Part shown: piece by piece, positions 28,894 through 37,255 of the stretch
How the letters are laid out: every line of letters begins with the position of its first letter
How positions within the stretch are numbered: the first letter of the stretch is position 1
Translations under genes and position numbers: made by a program
Notes under the pieces: generated by a model
Told to the model about the DNA's origin: nothing
Database searches by the model: none
The model's input: only the letters and a program-made list of their open reading frames with translations
Source: Gemmatimonadaceae bacterium
GTDB lineage: Bacteria; Gemmatimonadota; Gemmatimonadetes; Gemmatimonadales; Gemmatimonadaceae
DNA length: 64,000 nt
NCBI GenBank assembly: GCA_019752115.1
Contig: JAIEMN010000009.1
Location: forward strand, 1-64,000
Direction of reading: 5' to 3'

Positions 28894-29673
28894 TTACGCG
28901 GCGTCGATCCCGCGGCGCAGCGCGGCCGTGAGCGCCATGGCCTCATCGACCGACCGGCCCGCCGCGCGCACGAGCGCACTGCCCACCACCACGCCATCGC
29001 CAAGCTTGGCGGCGGCCTGTGCCTGCTCGGGCGTCGAGATGCCGAAACCAATGCAGATGGGGAGCGTGGTGGCGCCACGAAGCCGGGCCACCGTGTCCGG
29101 CAAATCCTCGGGGAGCGATGCGCGCTCACCGGTGACGCCCAGCCGGCTGATGAGGTACACGAACCCGCCGCCGTGTCGGCCAATCTCGGCCATGCGCGGT
29201 GCCGGCGTGGTCGGGGCGACCAGCCGTACAAAATCGAGGCCGCTTTCGCCGAACCACGCCTCGCGGACCGGATCGGCACCGACGGGCAGGTCGGTCGCGA
29301 GGACACCGTCTACCCCAGCGGCGCGCGCGCGCGCGAGCACGTCCGGCCCACCGGCGATGATCGGGTTCAGATAGCTGAACAGCACGACCGGCACGGACAC
29401 CTGCGCCTCGGCCACGATCTCGAGCGTGCGCTCGAGGGTGATCCCCTGATCCAGCGCGATCTGCGAGCTCTGCTGGATGACCGGACCGTCGGCCATCGGA
29501 TCGGAGAACGGCACACCGATCTCGATCACATCGGCGCCCGCTTTGGCGACGCCGCGCATCAACGCCACGCTGGTGGCGAAGTCCGGATGCCCGGCGGTCA
29601 GGTAGGCGACGAGTGCTCGGCGGCCCTCGGCCTTGAGGTCAGCGAAGCGCTGCGTAAGGCGCGAGGTTGTCAC
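28894..29673 (-). CDS. trpA: Tryptophan synthase alpha subunit
   Basis: A 259-residue TIM barrel that cleaves indole-3-glycerol phosphate to indole. Catalytic residues are E51 and D62 (VIEIGVPFSDPMADGP). The phosphate-binding GFGIST and GSALV loops are present. I use GTG 29671-29673, 7 nt after the HD-GYP stop, because it gives the usual short lead before RFADLK. An in-frame ATG at 29710-29712 would add 13 residues and overlap the HD-GYP gene. It is separated from trpB by two signalling genes, unlike the normal trpBA pair. Confidence 0.95.
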   Translation of the reverse strand: MTTSRLTQRFADLKAEGRRALVAYLTAGHPDFATSVALMRGVAKAGADVIEIGVPFSDPMADGPVIQQSSQIALDQGITLERTLEIVAEAQVSVPVVLFSYLNPIIAGGPDVLARARAAGVDGVLATDLPVGADPVREAWFGESGLDFVRLVAPTTPAPRMAEIGRHGGGFVYLISRLGVTGERASLPEDLPDTVARLRGATTLPICIGFGISTPEQAQAAAKLGDGVVVGSALVRAAGRSVDEAMALTAALRRGIDAA

Positions 29674-29680
29674 AGCAGCA

Positions 29681-31141
29681 TCAGGCGAAATAGTCGCCGA
29701 GTTGGATGGCATAGCGCTCAGGATCTTCGGTACGCAGCACGCTGCGCACGTACTGGCCGCTCTCGTCCTGCTCGGTGAGGTCGAGGAGATCGGGCTGGTC
29801 CACGAAGTTGCCGCGATCGTCCATGATGATTTGCACCAGCGGACGCGAGAGCGCCGTGGGGTCGGGATTGGGGGCGATGACCACGGCCAGTTCGTAGCTG
29901 TCGAGCACGACGAGGCTGCCCATGGGATAGATGCCCACGAGATTGATGAACGCCTTGACCAGCGAGGGATCGAGGCCGAGCCGCGGATTGTCGCGCATCC
30001 CGCGCAGGGCATCGTGTGGCGTCCAGACGGCGTCGCGATACACGCGCTCGGTGGTGGCCGCATCGAAGGCATCGGCCACCGCGATGATCTTGCTGTAGAA
30101 GTTGAGCGTCCGCGGACGGACCACGGTGGGATAGCCACTGTGGTCGATGCGCATGTGATGCTCGTACGCCGTGATCATCGCGCGCCACGGGCGCAACGCG
30201 CCGGTGGGCAGGGAGAAGAGGGCGAGCACCCCGTGCCAGGTGTGGGTGCGCATCAGCGCCACTTCGTCTTCGGTGAGCGGCTCCTGCTTGTTCAGCACCT
30301 CGAGCGGAATGCGCGCCTTGCCGATGTCGTGCAGCAGCGAGGCGAGACCGAGATCGAGCAGCTGCGTTTTCGTGAGACCCAGGCGGCGTCCGAGTGCGAC
30401 CGACAGGATGCACACGTTCACGCTGTGCACGAAGGTGTATTCATCGAAGTCGCGCAGCGTGGTCATGCCGAGCAGCGATGCGCTGTCGGTCATGATCATG
30501 TCCACGATGCCCTGTACGGCCCGTTTGGCCTGCCGCAGCCCCTGACTGCGCCCCAGGCGCGCCGACGTGAGCACCTCGCGGGTCACCTCGATGGAGCGCG
30601 CGTAGGTGCGACGCGCCCGTTCCCGTGCACTCGGTTCGACTTCCTCGCGGTCTGCGACCTCGCTGAGATCGAACAGCTCGAACGCGGCGATGTCCGCCTG
30701 TGCCAGTCGCTCGCGCAGGCGCTCCGCGCGATCCTCGACCGGCGTGTCCGCCGGCGGGGCGTGCAGGAACGACAGCAGTACCACCCAGGCGCGCGATGGC
30801 GGCGGCACCGGGATGCTGAGTCCGCCCAGTCCCGCGTTCCGGAAGAGGGCGAGTAGCGACGCGACCGCTGCGTAGTTGTCAAAGGCCAGCCGCAGTCGCG
30901 TGTCGTTGACGAAGAACTGGTCCCCCACCGACCGGAGCTCGCACTGCCCATCGGCGTCGATGACACGTTCGGTGGCGTTGCCCAGCTCGATGATGGCCTT
31001 CTGTACGGCGGCGTTCTCGATCGGATACAGCCGCACCGCGCGAATCGCGGCGTTCATGGCAATCACGAGCGCGCGGCCATGGCGCTGGGGACCAGCCCCC
31101 TGCACCGCGGCGGATGACAGCGGCGTTCCCGGCCCGGTCAT
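29681..31141 (-). CDS. HD-GYP domain protein (putative cyclic-di-GMP phosphodiesterase)
   Basis: A 486-residue protein. The HD-GYP core runs from about residue 190 to 410. It has H239, the HD pair at 271-272 (LLHDIGKARIP), H328-H329 and the GYP signature at 336-338 (IDHSGYP), all consistent with an active phosphodiesterase. The N-terminal region (about 22-130) has no named domain but resembles the N-terminus of the HEAT protein encoded just before it (LYP and N block, then a G-x-G-L step). No membrane segment is seen. It overlaps the HEAT gene by 4 nt and precedes trpA by 7 nt. Confidence 0.85.
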   Translation of the reverse strand: MTGPGTPLSSAAVQGAGPQRHGRALVIAMNAAIRAVRLYPIENAAVQKAIIELGNATERVIDADGQCELRSVGDQFFVNDTRLRLAFDNYAAVASLLALFRNAGLGGLSIPVPPPSRAWVVLLSFLHAPPADTPVEDRAERLRERLAQADIAAFELFDLSEVADREEVEPSARERARRTYARSIEVTREVLTSARLGRSQGLRQAKRAVQGIVDMIMTDSASLLGMTTLRDFDEYTFVHSVNVCILSVALGRRLGLTKTQLLDLGLASLLHDIGKARIPLEVLNKQEPLTEDEVALMRTHTWHGVLALFSLPTGALRPWRAMITAYEHHMRIDHSGYPTVVRPRTLNFYSKIIAVADAFDAATTERVYRDAVWTPHDALRGMRDNPRLGLDPSLVKAFINLVGIYPMGSLVVLDSYELAVVIAPNPDPTALSRPLVQIIMDDRGNFVDQPDLLDLTEQDESGQYVRSVLRTEDPERYAIQLGDYFA

Positions 31142-32802
31142 GCGCCGTCCCGCATGGCCCGCAGCACGGCGCTGCGGACGACGACTTCCTTGGTGTCGCT
31201 CGCCTTCTGCAGCGAGGCGAACGCGGCGGGGGTCCCGATCAGGCCGAGGGCCCGGGCGGCGCAGGCGCGGAACTCCGGGGGCTCCTTGGCGCCGAGCAAT
31301 CCCTTGCTGTTCAGAATGGCATCGAGTTCGGCGACGCCGGCGTCACCGCACAACGATCCAAACGCCTCGAACAGCGCCATCTTCTCGCCGAGATCGGTCG
31401 CCCGCGTTTCCTTGGCGCGCAGCACCGCGAGGAGGCGCGGGAGCACGGCCGCATGCTTCCGCGCCGCGATGGTGCGATAGATCGCCACGCGCACTTCGCG
31501 GTCCGCATCATCGATCGCGCGCTCGAGCGCCTGCAGCGCTCCCGGTGATCCGACGTTCGCGAGTGCGTTCACCGCATCGAGACGCATGCGGACGTCATCG
31601 TTGCGCAGCAGTTTGGCGAGTCCGGGCACGGTGGCCGGCGTGGCGAGTTGCGTCGCAATCTTGAGGGCGCCCTTCACGACGCCGGTCTCCGGATGCTCGA
31701 GCAGGCGCGCCAATTCCGCGAGATGCGCGCCCGCGAGGCGCAGCGAGGCGCGTTCCACGGCCGCGCGCGCCGGGGACGCACCCGCCGTACCCAGCCACAA
31801 TACGAGCGGCTCGAGTGCCGACGGCCGCAGCTCGCGGAACAGCTCCTCGAGCAGCGACATCGCGGGCGTGCGCGCGCTGTCGTCGATGGCGAGCAGCAGC
31901 TGGGACATGGCTCGCGGCTCACTCAGGCGATGCGCGATGGCCCCCAGCGCCTCCACGAGTTCGGGGTCGAGCCCCGGATGCTTGGCGGCTTTGGCGGTCT
32001 CGCGCAGGGCGTAGGCCACCATCTCGTACTGGGCGGCCGTCAGCAATTCCACGACGAGCGTATCGAGCGCCTCGAATGCCTCGCGCCGGGCCTCCTCCGG
32101 AAGCCCCACGTCAATCAGGTCGAGTAGGCTGTCGAGCACGACGCGCCGTGGATCATCGGCATACGCGCGCTCGAGTTCAGCCTGCAGCGTGGCGATCTCC
32201 CGCTGATCGAGGAAGTAGAGCGCGCCGTCGAAATCCTCCATGCGGATGAACGACGAACTCGTCTGCTCCGCCTCCGCCGACTCGTCGTACACGTGCAGCG
32301 TCGGTCGTCCCTCGGTCTCCGATTCGCCGGGCGTCGTCCCGATGTCGCCACCGAAGCTGTCGAGAAAGCGGTACGTCAGGCACTGGTAGTCGGCGACCCA
32401 CAGGAGCGTGACGAGGTCGTCGTCGTCCGTGTTGGCGGAGCGCGCCGCTTGCACGAGCCCGAGGAAGGACTCGAGCTCCCGTTCTTCAAACCCCGGTGCG
32501 AAGGTCAGGCCGCGAATGCCGTCCCGGTACAGGAGCCAGGGCAGCGCATCGGAGCCGCGCTCGGCATCCTGGTACACGACGGCGTTGCCGTAGCGAAACG
32601 CATTCTCGCGGACTTCGATCTCCACCGATTCGCCCTGCCGCCACAAGAGCGAGAAGGCCTGTCGCGCCTCGAGCAGCCGTTGGGCGCGCTGCGGATTGTT
32701 CGGCAGATACAGCTGCACGGCACTGAACGCCTTGGCGAGGGCGCGCAGGGCGTCCTCGACCACGGAAGGCGGTACGCTGGTGTCGTGCCGGAGAACGGTC
32801 AT
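31138..32802 (-). CDS. HEAT-repeat protein with an N-terminal domain shared with the HD-GYP neighbour
   Basis: A 554-residue soluble protein. Residues about 14-125 match the pattern of the HD-GYP protein N-terminus (AVQLYLPNNP, then EIEVRENAFRYGN, then LLYRDGIRGLTF). An acidic stretch follows, then from about 330 to the end helical repeats of HEAT or PBS-lyase type (VPGLAKLLRNDDVRMRLDAVNALANVG and similar units of 30-40 residues). Such repeats usually bind proteins. ATG 32800-32802 lies 7 nt after the trpB stop. No enzyme motif is visible; it may be a scaffold for the HD-GYP protein. Confidence 0.75.
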   Translation of the reverse strand: MTVLRHDTSVPPSVVEDALRALAKAFSAVQLYLPNNPQRAQRLLEARQAFSLLWRQGESVEIEVRENAFRYGNAVVYQDAERGSDALPWLLYRDGIRGLTFAPGFEERELESFLGLVQAARSANTDDDDLVTLLWVADYQCLTYRFLDSFGGDIGTTPGESETEGRPTLHVYDESAEAEQTSSSFIRMEDFDGALYFLDQREIATLQAELERAYADDPRRVVLDSLLDLIDVGLPEEARREAFEALDTLVVELLTAAQYEMVAYALRETAKAAKHPGLDPELVEALGAIAHRLSEPRAMSQLLLAIDDSARTPAMSLLEELFRELRPSALEPLVLWLGTAGASPARAAVERASLRLAGAHLAELARLLEHPETGVVKGALKIATQLATPATVPGLAKLLRNDDVRMRLDAVNALANVGSPGALQALERAIDDADREVRVAIYRTIAARKHAAVLPRLLAVLRAKETRATDLGEKMALFEAFGSLCGDAGVAELDAILNSKGLLGAKEPPEFRACAARALGLIGTPAAFASLQKASDTKEVVVRSAVLRAMRDGA

Positions 32803-32809
32803 GAAGGGA

Positions 32810-34012
32810 TCAGACGTCCGGGAGTTCGTGCTGACTGATGGTGCCGACATCCTTGTCACCGCGCCCACTGACGCAGAGGAGGACCGATTCGCCCTGGCTC
32901 CACCGCCCCGCGGCCTTCTCGATCCACGCCACGGCATGCGCCGTTTCGAGCGCCGGAATGATCCCCTCCAAACGACTGAGGAGCGCGACGCCGCGCAACG
33001 CCTCCGTGTCGGTCACCGCCTCATAGCGCGCCCGTCCGCTGTCGTGCAGCCAGGCGTGCTCGGGGCCCACGCCGGGGTAATCGAGGCCGGCGGAAATGGA
33101 GTGCGCCGGATGCACCTGACCGGCGGCGTCCTGCAGCAGGTAGCTGAGCGACCCGTGCAGCACGCCCGGCGTGCCCTTGGTGATCGACGCGCTGTGGCGA
33201 TCGGTGTCGAGGCCATCACCCGCGGCTTCCACCCCCACCAGCTCCACGTCGGCATCGGCGACGAAGCCCGCAAAGATCCCCATCGCGTTCGACCCGCCGC
33301 CAACGCACGCCACCACCGTGCGCGGGAGCGCGCCCGTCTTCTCGAGCATCTGGGCCCGCGCTTCGCGGCCGATGACCGACTGGAACTCGCGCACCATGCG
33401 CGGATACGGCGCCGGGCCCACCACCGAGCCGATGATGTAGTGGCTCGTGTTCACGGTGGTCACCCAGTCGCGAATCGCTTCCGTCGTGGCATCCTTCAGC
33501 GTCCGCGTACCCGAGGTCACCGGCACCACGGTGGCGCCCATGAGGCGCATGCGGAACACATTCAGCGCCTGGCGCCGCATGTCTTCCTCGCCCATGTAGA
33601 CGACGCACTCGAGCCCGAAGCGGGCGCAGATCGTCGCGGTCGCCACGCCATGCTGCCCGGCCCCCGTCTCCGCGATGATGCGCCGCTTGCCCATGCGCAT
33701 GGCGAGCAGCGCCTGACCCACCGTGTTGTTGATCTTGTGGGCACCGGTGTGATTCAGGTCCTCCCGCTTCATCCACACCGGCGTGCCGACGCGCTCCGTG
33801 AGGCGCGGCGCAAAGGTCAGGGCCGTCGGCCGGCCCACGTACTCATGCAGCAGCGCGGCCAGTTCGGCCTGAAACGCGGCATCATGGCGCGCGGTCTCGA
33901 ACGCGGCCTCCAGTTCGTCGAGCGCCGGAATGAGCGTTTCCGGGACGTAGCGACCACCGAACGGCCCAAACCGGTCGGAGATCACCGCTGCTTCGTGCGC
34001 CACCATCGTCAT
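32810..34012 (-). CDS. trpB: Tryptophan synthase beta subunit
   Basis: A 400-residue PLP enzyme joining indole and serine. K93 in [10 protein letters not shown] forms the Schiff base, the phosphate loop is [10 protein letters not shown], and the start block is [14 protein letters not shown]. It is the standard TrpB1 type. ATG 34010-34012 overlaps the trpF stop by 1 nt (TGATG); a GTG one codon earlier is also possible. The HEAT gene follows at 7 nt, so the run continues into the signalling genes before trpA. Confidence 0.96.
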   Translation of the reverse strand: MTMVAHEAAVISDRFGPFGGRYVPETLIPALDELEAAFETARHDAAFQAELAALLHEYVGRPTALTFAPRLTERVGTPVWMKREDLNHTGAHKINNTVGQALLAMRMGKRRIIAETGAGQHGVATATICARFGLECVVYMGEEDMRRQALNVFRMRLMGATVVPVTSGTRTLKDATTEAIRDWVTTVNTSHYIIGSVVGPAPYPRMVREFQSVIGREARAQMLEKTGALPRTVVACVGGGSNAMGIFAGFVADADVELVGVEAAGDGLDTDRHSASITKGTPGVLHGSLSYLLQDAAGQVHPAHSISAGLDYPGVGPEHAWLHDSGRARYEAVTDTEALRGVALLSRLEGIIPALETAHAVAWIEKAAGRWSQGESVLLCVSGRGDKDVGTISQHELPDV

Positions 34013-34674
34013 CACACCGTCTCCGCGGCGCCATGCGCCGCTGCTACGAACTGTTGGACCAGCGCCCCGTCCTTGAGACCGGGTGCGGTTTCGACACCGG
34101 AAGATACGTCCACGACGTCCGGCGAAAGCAACCGGATCGCCATCGCGACGTTGGACGGGCGTAATCCCCCCGCCAAGATGATTCGCCCATCAGGAAGCGC
34201 CCGGCGCAGGGCGGTGACATCGGCGGCAAGCCCGGCCCAGTCCAGCGCCACGCCGGTGCCGCCGAGCTGCCCGACCACGAGGGCATCGAGCACCAGATGG
34301 CCAGCCGCGGCGGCCAGCGCTTCGGCCTCGGGTGGCAGGGCCGGACCGGCGACCCGCAGGACTGGCCACACCGTGCGTCCGGACTGCTCGGCCAGCTGAC
34401 GAACGGCGGCTGGTGTCCGCGCCCCGTGGAGCTGAATGACATCGAGGTCGAGGGCGTCTGCGATCGTCAGCACCTCTGCGTCGGACTGGTCACCGAACAC
34501 CGCGGCGCGTTGCACCCCCGGCCGCCGCGGTCCCAGGACGTGGCGTGCCTGATCGAACGTCAGCAGCCGCGGGCCGCCGGCGAGGATCGCGCCGAGATAC
34601 GCCGCACCACTGGCGACGGCCTGCGCGGCGTCGTCCGGGCGCGTGAGACCGCAGATCTTGACGGCGACGGTCAT
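34012..34674 (-). CDS. trpF: Phosphoribosylanthranilate isomerase
   Basis: A 220-residue TIM barrel performing the Amadori rearrangement in tryptophan synthesis. The start [11 protein letters not shown] holds the catalytic Cys (C8). [10 protein letters not shown] and the phosphate-binding [11 protein letters not shown] and [11 protein letters not shown] blocks follow. The length is normal. ATG 34672-34674 overlaps the trpC stop by 1 nt. It lies between trpC and trpB in a tight run, indicating co-translation. Confidence 0.95.
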   Translation of the reverse strand: MTVAVKICGLTRPDDAAQAVASGAAYLGAILAGGPRLLTFDQARHVLGPRRPGVQRAAVFGDQSDAEVLTIADALDLDVIQLHGARTPAAVRQLAEQSGRTVWPVLRVAGPALPPEAEALAAAAGHLVLDALVVGQLGGTGVALDWAGLAADVTALRRALPDGRIILAGGLRPSNVAMAIRLLSPDVVDVSSGVETAPGLKDGALVQQFVAAAHGAAETV

Positions 34675-35513
34675 CACGAGGAGGCGCGGGCGCTCGTCGA
34701 GCGCGGCACGCCCGCGAGCGCGCGCACATCTCCCGCCGGATCACTCGACGCCGAAATCGCGCTCCCGACGAGAATCGCATCGGCACCCGCCGCCGCGGCC
34801 GGCGCGACGTCGTCCACCGTGCGCATGCCACTCTCGGCGACCGCCACGCAGCGGGTGGGGATCTGCGCGATCACGCGGGGCGCGGTGGCCGGATCGATGA
34901 GCAGCGTTTCGAGATTGCGATTGTTGACGCCGATGACGGCGGCATCCACGGCGAGCGCGCGAGCGAGCTCGGCCTCGTCGCGCACCTCCACGAGCGTGGC
35001 GAGCCCTGCCTCGGCGGCCGCCTCCATCAGGCGCGGCAGTTCGTCCGGACTCAGGGCGCGCACGATGAGCAGCGCCGCCGAGGCCCCATGGGCACGGGCC
35101 TCCCAGAGCTGGACCGGATGGACGAGGAAATCCTTGCGGATGGCGGGGACGGCCACGGCGGCCGCGACGCGTGCCAGATCCTCGAGGGCGCCGCCAAACC
35201 GCGTGGGCTCGGTGAGCACGGAGATCGCCGCGGCGCCGCCGGCCACGTAGGCTCGGGCCTGCTCGACCGCGTCGAGTCCGGGGGCGATGGCCCCCTTGGA
35301 CGGCGAGGCTCGCTTGACCTCGGCGATCACGCGGATCCGGCTGCCGCGGAGCGTGGGGGCAAACGGCGCGGCGCGGGCGGCATCGCGGGCGCGCGCCTGG
35401 AGCTCCGGGAGACGGGCGACCACCGCCGCGGCCCGCTCGTGGGCCTCGCGAGTCAGGGCGCCGAGGGTGCCTTCAGGGAAGGTCCAGGGCCCCGACGAAA
35501 AAAATCCTTGCAC
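34674..35513 (-). CDS. trpC: Indole-3-glycerol phosphate synthase
   Basis: A 279-residue TIM barrel that closes the indole ring. Catalytic stretches are VIAEVKRASPSKG (Glu, Lys), IRKDFLVHP, LVEVRDEAELARA, GVNNRNLETL and VAESGM. The only reasonable start is GTG 35511-35513, giving about 20 extra N-terminal residues before the family core. It is first after the lexA interruption. Its upstream 84 nt are shared with divergent lexA; I see no clear promoter or Trp-codon leader there for trpC. Confidence 0.95.
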   Translation of the reverse strand: MQGFFSSGPWTFPEGTLGALTREAHERAAAVVARLPELQARARDAARAAPFAPTLRGSRIRVIAEVKRASPSKGAIAPGLDAVEQARAYVAGGAAAISVLTEPTRFGGALEDLARVAAAVAVPAIRKDFLVHPVQLWEARAHGASAALLIVRALSPDELPRLMEAAAEAGLATLVEVRDEAELARALAVDAAVIGVNNRNLETLLIDPATAPRVIAQIPTRCVAVAESGMRTVDDVAPAAAAGADAILVGSAISASSDPAGDVRALAGVPRSTSARASS

Positions 35514-35536
35514 TTCGGCCTGTCTTCGGTTAGCGT
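35508..35536 (+). promoter_or_regulatory. Promoter of lexA
   Basis: -35 TTGCAC (35508-35513), 17-nt spacer, -10 TAGCGT (35531-35536). The leader to the lexA ATG would be about 55 nt. The -35 overlaps the first codons of trpC on the other strand. I see no recognisable SOS box, though the operator of this phylum is not known to me. Confidence 0.6.
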
Positions 35537-35597
35537 GGCGGGTGGTTGGATTCGGCCTTTTTACGGGCTGCCACCCGTCCCCCTACGTGGAGCTGCA

Positions 35598-36206
35598 ATG
35601 CCGCTTACGAAGCGACAGCGGGAGATTCTGAGTTTCCTGTCGGAGTACAACGAGGCGAACGGCTATGCCCCGAGCTTCGAAGAGATCGCCTCGCAGTTCA
35701 ACTATAACTCGCTGGCGACGGTGCACGAACATCTCACGAATCTCGAACGCAAGGGGTACATCAAGCGCTCGTACAACGAGAGTCGTGCCATCGAAATTCT
35801 GCCCTCGGAGATGTACCAGCGCGCGGTGGAACTGCCGTTGTTGGGCAGCGTCGCGGCCGGTGCGCCGATCGAAGCGATGCACGCCGGCGAAACCATGGCG
35901 GTGCCCGATGGGTTCCTGCGAAAGAGCGGCAGCCACTATGTGCTGCGCGTTCGCGGCGACTCCATGATCGAGGAGCACATCCGCGACGGCGACTACGTCG
36001 TGATCAACGACAAGCAGGCGGCGGACAACGGTGAAATGGTCATCGCCCTGCTCGACGGCGCCGGGGCCACGGTCAAGCGCTACTACCGGGAGCGGGATGG
36101 CCGCATTCGGCTGCAGCCGGCCAACGAGACGATGCAGCCCCTGTTCGTCCACGAAGACGACGTCCGCATCCAGGGGATCGTCGTGGGCGTGCTGCGACGT
36201 TACTGA
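35598..36206 (+). CDS. lexA: LexA SOS repressor
   Basis: A 202-residue transcriptional repressor with self-cleaving serine protease domain. The N-terminal winged helix is residues 1-65 (SFEEIASQFNYNSLATVHEH). The cleavage bond is A87-G88 (SVAAGAPIEA), and the catalytic dyad is S122 (RGDSM) and K160 (TVKRYYRE). ATG 35598 has GGAG 5 nt upstream. It is the only plus-strand gene inside the trp region: it lies between trpD and trpC on the opposite strand and overlaps the trpD 3' end by 7 nt. Confidence 0.95.
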   Translation: MPLTKRQREILSFLSEYNEANGYAPSFEEIASQFNYNSLATVHEHLTNLERKGYIKRSYNESRAIEILPSEMYQRAVELPLLGSVAAGAPIEAMHAGETMAVPDGFLRKSGSHYVLRVRGDSMIEEHIRDGDYVVINDKQAADNGEMVIALLDGAGATVKRYYRERDGRIRLQPANETMQPLFVHEDDVRIQGIVVGVLRRY

Positions 36207-37255
36207 GCGGTATCCGGGCCGTGCGAGGCGGCCCGGAGCCGTTCAAGCGCGGTATACCCTGCCCCCGCGCGTAACGCATCGCGGGCGGTGCTCACCGCGT
36301 CACCGTAGGCAATGTCATCGCGACTCACATAGAGCGCCGCCGCGGCGTTGAGCACCACCGCCGCCTGCGCGCCGCGCGGTCCGTCACCCTGCAGCACCTG
36401 TGTCACCAGCGCCGCGTTCTGTGCCGGATCGCCGCCCGCGAGCTCCGTCAGGGCGATGTCCTCGTACCCGAAGTCCGCCGGGTCGATCGTCCACTCGCGC
36501 ATCGCGCCGTGCACCGCTTCGCGCACCGCGGTGAGCCCGAGGGGCGACACTTCGTCCATGCCCGGCTCCCCGTGCACCACCATCGCCCGCGCGGCGCCCA
36601 GCTCCGCCAGGGCATCGGCGATCAGCGTGAGGCGCCCCCGTTCCGCCACGCCGACGACCTGACGGCCGACGCGGGCGGGGTTCGCGAGCGGGCCGACGAT
36701 GTTCATCACGGTGGGAATGGCCAGTTCGCGACGGACCGGGCCAACATGCCGGAGCGCCGGATGCATGAGCGGCGCGAACATGAACACGATCCCGGCTTCG
36801 CGCAGCGTGCGGGCCATGCTCGCCGGCGGCTGATCGATGGCGACCCCCAGCGCCTCGAGCACGTCGGCGCTGCCGGACTTGCTCGTGAAAGAGCGGTTGC
36901 CGTGCTTCGCCACCCGCACCCCCATGCCGGCCGCCAGCAGTGCCGCGGCGGTGGAGATGTTGAAGGTGGTGAGCGCGCCACCGCCGGTGCCGCAGGTATC
37001 CACCAGGTCGCCTGGGGCGTCGGCCGGAAGGACGATCATCGCCTCCCGCAGCGCCCGCACGACGGCCGCGACCTCCTCAGCGGTTTCGCCTTTGACGCGC
37101 AGCGCCATCAGCAGCGCCGCGACCTGCGCGGACGTCCCTTCGCCCCGCATGATCACGCCAAAGGCCTGCTGTAGCGCCGCACCGGTCACGGGTTCCCGCA
37201 GGGCGAGCGCGCGAATGACGCGTGCGAGCGCCTCGGCGCCCGGCTCACCGGACAT
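36200..37255 (-). CDS. trpD: Anthranilate phosphoribosyltransferase
   Basis: A 351-residue enzyme that adds phosphoribose to anthranilate. The PRPP site is DTCGTGGGALTTFN, and KHGNRSFTSKSGSADVLE and MHPALRHVGPVRREL are conserved. The length is normal and no TrpG domain is fused. trpE and trpG are not in this window. It overlaps the upstream GAF gene by 11 nt and ends 7 nt inside the convergent lexA gene, so a transcript continuing to trpC would be antisense to lexA. Confidence 0.95.
   Translation of the reverse strand: MSGEPGAEALARVIRALALREPVTGAALQQAFGVIMRGEGTSAQVAALLMALRVKGETAEEVAAVVRALREAMIVLPADAPGDLVDTCGTGGGALTTFNISTAAALLAAGMGVRVAKHGNRSFTSKSGSADVLEALGVAIDQPPASMARTLREAGIVFMFAPLMHPALRHVGPVRRELAIPTVMNIVGPLANPARVGRQVVGVAERGRLTLIADALAELGAARAMVVHGEPGMDEVSPLGLTAVREAVHGAMREWTIDPADFGYEDIALTELAGGDPAQNAALVTQVLQGDGPRGAQAAVVLNAAAALYVSRDDIAYGDAVSTARDALRAGAGYTALERLRAASHGPDTAQ

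Noticed and set aside
35514-35597. Trp attenuator or leader peptide before trpC
   Set aside because: No short frame with Trp codons and no terminator/antiterminator pair; the space is mostly the lexA promoter and leader.
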